From Udeniomyces pyricola (Eukaryota; Basidiomycota; Tremellomycetes; Cystofilobasidiales; Mrakiaceae), in NCBI GenBank assembly GCA_039545295.1, contig BCIK01000001.1, forward strand, positions 310,001 through 374,000: DNA of 64,000 bases, read 5' to 3'. Below, piece after piece: positions 55,452-64,000 of this stretch (its first letter is position 1; each line of letters opens with the position of its first letter). The position numbers were made by a program, and so were the translations under genes. Below the pieces are notes generated by a model. That model saw only the letters and a list, made by a program, of their open reading frames with translations, searched no databases and was not told where the DNA came from.

Positions 55452-56040
55452 ATGTCTAAGCAACCTCTTCTGCCTCACCATGTCAACCACACCCATCGGC
55501 TTATCTCTCCTGCTATCTCCTTCCCTTCGAGCCAACACGCCAAACACGCCACATCGTCCGACCTTGCAGCCGTTGATCCGACATCCCCCACAGCCGGCGA
55601 GAACGGCGACCACCGACGTCATGTTCTCGCAGGTGGCCATGATCTGCAACGGCCTGGGCTGCCCAAAGTGTCGAGAGAGGTTAGTTATCTTGATTAACCG
55701 TGTATACTGTCTTTAGGCATGTCTCTTGGCCCACACAACCCACGGATCGGAGCAACAATCATCCTGGTCCGGCTATCTATGTGTATGCAGATCGAGACAC
55801 AGTGTTCGGCGTCTACTTGATTTGATCCCCTCTGCCATACGCATACATCGCACGCTTAGACGTGCGCACAAGATGTCCAGTCAGATATCCGTTCATAAGC
55901 TAACATACTGACGTCCTTGCCTGATCCTGCAGTGCCTCATCTCCGAGATCAAGTGTTACGGTCGCAATATCGTTCCCGTCCTCCTCGTCAATTTTGTCCT
56001 CTTGACCATCTTCCTTTGCGTCTACTTCTCGCGGCGTTAA
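55452..56040 (+). CDS. Small tail-anchored-type membrane protein, unknown
   Basis: Exons 55452-55679 (donor gttagt) and 55933-56040 (acceptor ctgcag) join in phase 0. The first reads MSKQPLLPHHVNHTHRLISP and is polar and His/Ser-rich, ending GLPKVSRE. The second reads CLISEIKCYGRNIVPVLLVN then FVLLTIFLCVYFSRR and stop. The single hydrophobic helix ends four residues before the stop, with an Arg-Arg end, as in tail-anchored proteins. An overlapping frame in exon 1 (MFSQVAMICNGLGCPKC) does not keep phase with exon 2, so I rejected it. There may be an extra intron in exon 1. No family is recognised. Confidence 0.45.
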
Positions 56041-56160
56041 CACATGGGCTGCACAATTTGGAGTCAAGGGATGAGACAGCGTTGTAACATCATGATTATG
56101 TAATATCATTCCCAGACTTGACATCTGGGAATCTGGATGTATGCTACGGTCGAATTACGA

Positions 56161-57380
56161 TCATTCGGATGGTTGAGCCGGCTTCTTTAGCCTTCCTCTG
56201 GGAACAATTGGGTCCACCCAATATCCCTGTAAGACCAATCCAGCGTATTCAAGCGTATAATAAGTACTGGGTTTCTTGAGCAAGTATCCAGAAGTATGGC
56301 AGATGCTTGGGCTAGAGGTCAATGGGAGAAAGGCCAACTCACCACGTTTACAACCGCGCCATTCTTGCCGAGCTTGACGGCTTTATGCTCCGGGGATCGT
56401 TCATATATGTTGACAAATCGACCAAGGTCCTCCAGCGATGAGACGTCCAGATTGTTTCGTTCAGCTAGCGAGATAACCTAATGTGATGGAATTCAGTTGG
56501 CGGAGAATAATGGATGCAGAAGGAAATGAAGGGGGGGGGGGATCAGTACGTGGCGATCAATATCTCGTCAGACCCTCAAACGATAAGAAATGCTGTACCT
56601 CTTGCGGATTCCTTGCCCATCTCCGATCAGCGAGGACCTTCTGCATGTCCTCAGCCGTCATTCGGTTGCGAGGCAGTTTCGTCGCCACACTAGCCAGGCG
56701 AGCCTCGCTCGATCGGACTTGGACGTCTTTCGATCGACTAGACAAGATCTGCACCATATCGCTTGCCTGCGGCTATCACATCACGGTAAACAGTGGGTAG
56801 ACATGATCAGCTCGAGGATTATGACAGTATCCCGGGAAAATAAGAATAGGGGAGATTGATTGTAACATCGAGGAGATGAGGCGGACCTGGTTGAAGTGAT
56901 GAGATCGCCGTAGATGCTGGGTCGCAACTTGTCCAACATCCGAGAGTTTAGAAAGGTACTGGGGATCACCACCGTCGCGGACGATATCTGGACACCAAGA
57001 ATGAGCGATCAGATCAGCCAATGGGATGAGCTTGGTTACAAGGTGCAGATGAGTTCACAAAGAATCGATGACCCTGAGCTCCCAACTTTTCGCAGCGTAA
57101 GCGATTGAGAGGTCGACTCCTTACCCGCTGTCTTACTCGTGGCAGGTTCCATGCCAGGTTTTGTGGGATTTGGTCGGACCGAGGATGGGTCGGCCATCGG
57201 GTTCGACGTTGGTGGAGGTGGGACTGGAGTGACTGTGCTCAATCGAGGGGCGACGGGCGGCGGTTGTTTGGGAAAGGTCTTGGGTGCTGCCTGGAAGGGC
57301 ACCGACGTCGAAGTAGTGGGTGCATGGCTGGGATACTGTTTGACTGCCTTTCCAGCAGTCTTGGATGCAGATGAACCCAT
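56161..57380 (-). CDS. Unknown protein with N-myristoylation-type start
   Basis: The start MGSSASKTAGKAVKQYPSHA has Gly2, Ser6 and Lys7, the pattern of N-myristoylated proteins. A Pro-rich linker follows (PPPVAPRLSTVTPVPPPPTS). Later exons give DIVRDGGDPQYLSKLSDVGQ, ASDMVQILSSRSKDVQVRSS, KLPRNRMTAEDMQKVLADRR and NNLDVSSLEDLGRFVNIYER. The last exon is GYWVDPIVPRGRLKKPAQPS. The stop is at 56161-56163. About five exons are joined by short introns; one intron has a C11 run on the sense strand (56541-56531). The small helical body and ending resemble a conserved fungal protein of unknown role. Membrane attachment through myristate is inferred from the N terminus only. Confidence 0.6.
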
Positions 57381-57854
57381 GTTGAGCGATAGTACGTAGG
57401 AGGAGTGAGAACGGGAGACAGTAGAAGTAGGTGATGGTGGGTCGATGGTTTTGGACTCGGAGTGCCCTCGACAGCTCGACCAACTCGGACAGGCCCGGTC
57501 GCGCGCGCGGACCGGGCCGAGGAAACGGTCGACACTCTGGGTGCGTGACGATCCCTACCGCCTTGTTTGCTCGATATCTCGACAAACTCCTTTTGCAATA
57601 ATGCGGATCTCAAGAGTGATACAAATCAACATAGTCATAAGCGATCAAAAACCAAAAGAAAAGAAGAGACAGAGCAACGCTATCTTCCTGTTGCGGGTCT
57701 AGCTAACCTGCCGCGTGTTACGCGTTTCCAGGGCTCCAACTGGCCTCGTCCCCCTACCTTGCTTAACGATCATAGCGCTACAATGCAGGCCTCGCAGTCC
57801 ATCAACGCCACCTTTAATAGTCACATGACGACACCCTACTCCTCCTGGATACCC
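57381..57854. other. Upstream region of the myristoylation-type gene and PFKFB 3' UTR
   Basis: About 475 bp, with a gcgcgcgcggaccgggccg stretch near 57502-57520 and A-rich sequence at 57645-57665. No gene is visible. Confidence 0.4.
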
Positions 57855-61305
<3,451 letters not shown>

Positions 61306-61767
61306 GATGGCGTATGGGAAGTATGAAGTATGAAGGATGAGAGGATATGAGGATGAGAGGAGATGGTGGATGGGAGAGATGAAGTTGATGGAGTACTACT
61401 AGTAATGATGATGTCGGTCGATCAGTAGGCCAAGGTAGGCGCTCACTTAATATTAGTACTAGTCACTCATGGCAGAAGGTTACCAATCATGACCGGATCG
61501 AATATCGAGTGGACATGAATGATGAAGAGTTACAAATTACATGAGCTGACATGCATGACATGAGTACATGAGTGCGTGAGCTGTCTCGACTGTGTTATAT
61601 ACTATATGTAACACACACAACTTATATGTTAGCCTAGACCAGTGTCCCCTTTCTCATCCATCATCCGCAATCTGCCCCGCACAAACTACTCATCATCATT
61701 CAACTGACTATCGTCCATTCCAGCTCATCTCCTCATCCCCAACCAACTATCAATCACTCGAGCAATC
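61306..61767. promoter_or_regulatory. Divergent promoter, PFKFB / dug1
   Basis: About 460 bp between opposing starts. It is rich in atgagagg and catgagtacatgagt-type direct repeats (61340-61580), with a tgttatatactatatgtaac inverted repeat at 61592-61611. No gene is visible. Confidence 0.45.
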
Positions 61768-64000
61768 ATGACCACCCCTTCCGACTTCTTCACCTACGTC
61801 GATCAACATCAGCAACAGTTCATCGACCGACTCGCCAAGGCCGTCGCCATCCCCGTCAGTCGATAGAATTCCTCCACGCTGAGCCAAGCCATGCCATGCC
61901 ATGCCATGCCAGAGCTCAATCATCACCATGCCAGCTCAGCTAGCTAACTCGATCGTCACTTCTGTCCCTTGTGCTCATTCAGTCCGTCTCTGGAGACGCG
62001 GCCTACAGGTAAGGCCACGTTGTGGTTCAAGCTCATGAGCTCACGCTCATGTCGCTCTGCAGAGATCGCTTCTTTCACTCACATCTGACTGGCCGTGAGC
62101 CTTTGCCCTTGTTACCCGTCAGGGAATCCGTCTTTGAGATGGGCTCCTTCATGGCGTCCGAGCTCGAGGCCCTCGGCTGTCACGACATTGAAAAAGTCGA
62201 GCTGGGCGAGCAAGTGCTCGAGGGACAAACGCTCAAGCTCCCACCGGCCATTCTGGCATCGTATGGTGCGTGTGCAAAGAGATTGCCATCTTCGGCGAGA
62301 GCCGGTGACTTCTTCAAATGCCCACACTCCTACCCTCGGTCCATCTCTCATCCATTCAGGCAACGACCCAAAGAAGAAGACCATCCTCGTCTACGGTCCG
62401 TACATATAGCTCAACTCCTATACTCATGATCTACCACTCGAGTCTTCACAGAACCTGACGGATGGTTATCTTCGTTCACCCCTGCCTTCACTCCTCCCCA
62501 CCCTCCTCTTCCGCAGGACACTATGGTTAGTTTGCGGCCGTTCTCCCCGAGCTTACCGCTCGCATTGTCAACCGCATATCTCACTGACACCCCTGATTAT
62601 ATACTCAGATGTTCAACCTGCCCTCAAGTCTGATGGCTGGGATACCGATCCCTTCGTCCTGACCCCGCTGCCAGATGGAAAGCTCGTCGGTCGAGGCAGG
62701 TGAGCCGTCGGTCAAGTGGCCAGTACACCAACGCAGCAGAGGGAATGCTCAACTGATATTTCAAATTCATTGGGTTGCCTTCGCTTCATGTAGCTCTGAC
62801 GACAAGGGTCCCGTGCGTTTTTTTTTTTGTAGCTCTGGCGGCACGCTGACAGCCTTTATAAAGACGGCTAAGCATGCATCTCATCTCCCTCCCCTACCCC
62901 CTAATGTTTTCATAGATTCTTGGCTGGTTGAACGTCATCGAGGCCCACAAGTCTCTCGGCCTTGAGTTCCCCGTCAACCTCAAGATGTGCTTTGAGGGTA
63001 TGGAGGAGTCCGGATCGGAGGGTCTTGACGAGATGATCGAGGATCAAAAGTCTAAATACTTCAAGGACGTAGACGCTGTTTGCATCTCGTGAGTGATTCT
63101 CGACCGCTTGGATACTCTAGTCAGTTGGGCTCGCTGACACGATGCTCACTTTGGGGTTTTTATGGTCTCTGTGGTCTTTAGGGACAACTACTGGGTTGGT
63201 TTCGGTTTTTCTTGAGTTATTTAGTTGTCAAACCTGAACGCGTCTTTGGTTGGTCTGACCGTTTCCGACCTCAACATGTGTGCAGCTCAACACCTCTACC
63301 CCTTGCCTCACGTACGGCCTCCGAGGCATTGCCTACTTTGGCCTCAAGATCTCGGGACCGGCTAAGGATCTCCACTCGGGTGTCTTCGGAGGTGTCATCC
63401 ACGAGCCGAGTAAGGAATTCAAAGACTGCTTGTTCGAAGCACTGCTCCTGGAACTGTCCTGAGGTTCATTCGTTATGGATGCTTTGCTGATCCCCCTTCC
63501 CCGCTCGCGCTTCTTTCCCCTCGTCTGGGTTCTTACCATAGTGACTGACTTGATTCAGGTTCTCGCGACTCTCGTCCGACCCGACGGCAAGATTCTCATT
63601 CCTGGTCTCTCTGACCTTGTCGCGCCCTTGACCCCCGAAGAGCGAGCCCGATACGAGAAAATTAACTTCTCTGTCGCCGACATTGACGCCTCCACCGATT
63701 CTAAGAGTACTATCAGCGAAGACAAAGTGGACATCCTCATGGCCAAGATGCGCGAACCAAGTTTGAGCTTGCACGGCATTGAGGGTGCCTTTTACGCGCC
63801 AGGCTCCAAGACCGTCATTCCAGCGAGCGTCGTGGGCAAGTTTTCGATCCGACTCGTTCCCGACATGATGCCAGATCAGATCCAAGCTCTCGTCGAGAAG
63901 CACGTCAACGCCGAGTTTGCCAAGCTTGGCTCCAAGAACAAGGTACGTGAGGTGTTTGTATCGTTGGTTGCGGACAGCAAGCTGAGACGAGCTGACCCTC
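61768..64000 (+). CDS. dug1: M20 dipeptidase, Dug1/CNDP2-like, cut by window end
   Basis: Exons: 61768-61854, 61983-62008, 62123-62265, 62360-62395, a 9-nt micro-exon 62517-62525, 62609-62699, 62794-62812, 62916-63088, 63182-63194, 63286-63409 and 63542-63942, then a gtacgtg donor. They spell [107 protein letters not shown] and [20 protein letters not shown]. The zinc ligand His is in YGHYDVQP, bridging Asp in SSDDKGP, and catalytic Glu-Glu in GMEESGSEG. Dug1 is the cytosolic Cys-Gly dipeptidase of glutathione breakdown, working alone or with Dug2/Dug3. Several active-site residues come from tiny exons. The C-terminal part lies beyond the window. Confidence 0.93.

Overview
The window is nuclear DNA of a basidiomycete fungus, most likely a tremellomycete yeast (Cryptococcus/Kwoniella/Saitozyma-like). 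The reasons are mid-range GC, tightly packed genes on both strands, almost every gene cut by several short GT-AG introns, very small exons, and proteins that fit fungal housekeeping families. I see no bacterial operon, rRNA gene, tRNA gene, transposon or CRISPR array. Coding coordinates below are outer limits of spliced genes. Exon borders are given where the reading frame and splice sites fix them.

Layout, left to right. 0.1-2.0 kb (-): an unrecognised multi-exon protein with a possible membrane segment. 2.6-3.8 kb (-): an Mcp1-like mitochondrial membrane protein. 4.1-8.85 kb (+): two nucleolar-type genes in tandem, a WDR89-like WD-repeat protein and the RRM protein Nop13. 9.4-11.9 kb (+): a C2H2 zinc-finger factor. 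12.6-14.3 kb (+): Bcp1, the nuclear export/ribosomal chaperone. 14.6-18.6 kb (-): the large subunit of chromatin assembly factor 1. 19.0-19.7 kb (-): a mitochondrial thioredoxin with a CAPC active site. 19.9-21.8 kb (+): a TPR protein. 22.2-25.1 kb (+): an arrestin-like protein with two PPxY motifs. 25.7-27.2 kb (-): a CYSTM-type Gln/Gly/Tyr-rich protein. 28.1-32.7 kb (-): dynamin-related GTPase Dnm1. 33.3-36.7 kb (-): eIF2A. 37.0-39.2 kb (+): ribose-phosphate pyrophosphokinase. 40.2-42.4 kb (-): an unrecognised Ser-rich protein. 43.8-46.6 kb (+): a flavin monooxygenase with a C-terminal membrane anchor. 47.0-49.1 kb (-): proteasome alpha4 (Pre6). 49.5-49.9 kb (+): a tiny membrane protein. 50.7-55.1 kb (-): an alpha/beta hydrolase of the hormone-sensitive-lipase type with a long tail. 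55.5-56.0 kb (+): another tiny membrane protein. 56.2-57.4 kb (-): an unknown protein with an N-myristoylation-type start. 57.9-61.3 kb (-): 6-phosphofructo-2-kinase/fructose-2,6-bisphosphatase. 61.8 kb to the right edge (+): a Dug1/CNDP2-type dipeptidase, cut by the window end.

The genes form no obvious pathway cluster. They are an ordinary housekeeping neighbourhood: ribosome biogenesis (Nop13, Bcp1, perhaps WDR89), mitochondria (Mcp1, thioredoxin, Dnm1), protein turnover (Pre6, Dug1) and primary metabolism (PRPP synthase, PFKFB). The most unusual features are in gene architecture. There is a set of 9-19 nt micro-exons, two GC-AG introns in pre6, and C-homopolymer tracts that lie on the sense strand of introns. 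A 22-bp tandem repeat with a palindromic core sits between pre6 and the small membrane-protein gene.
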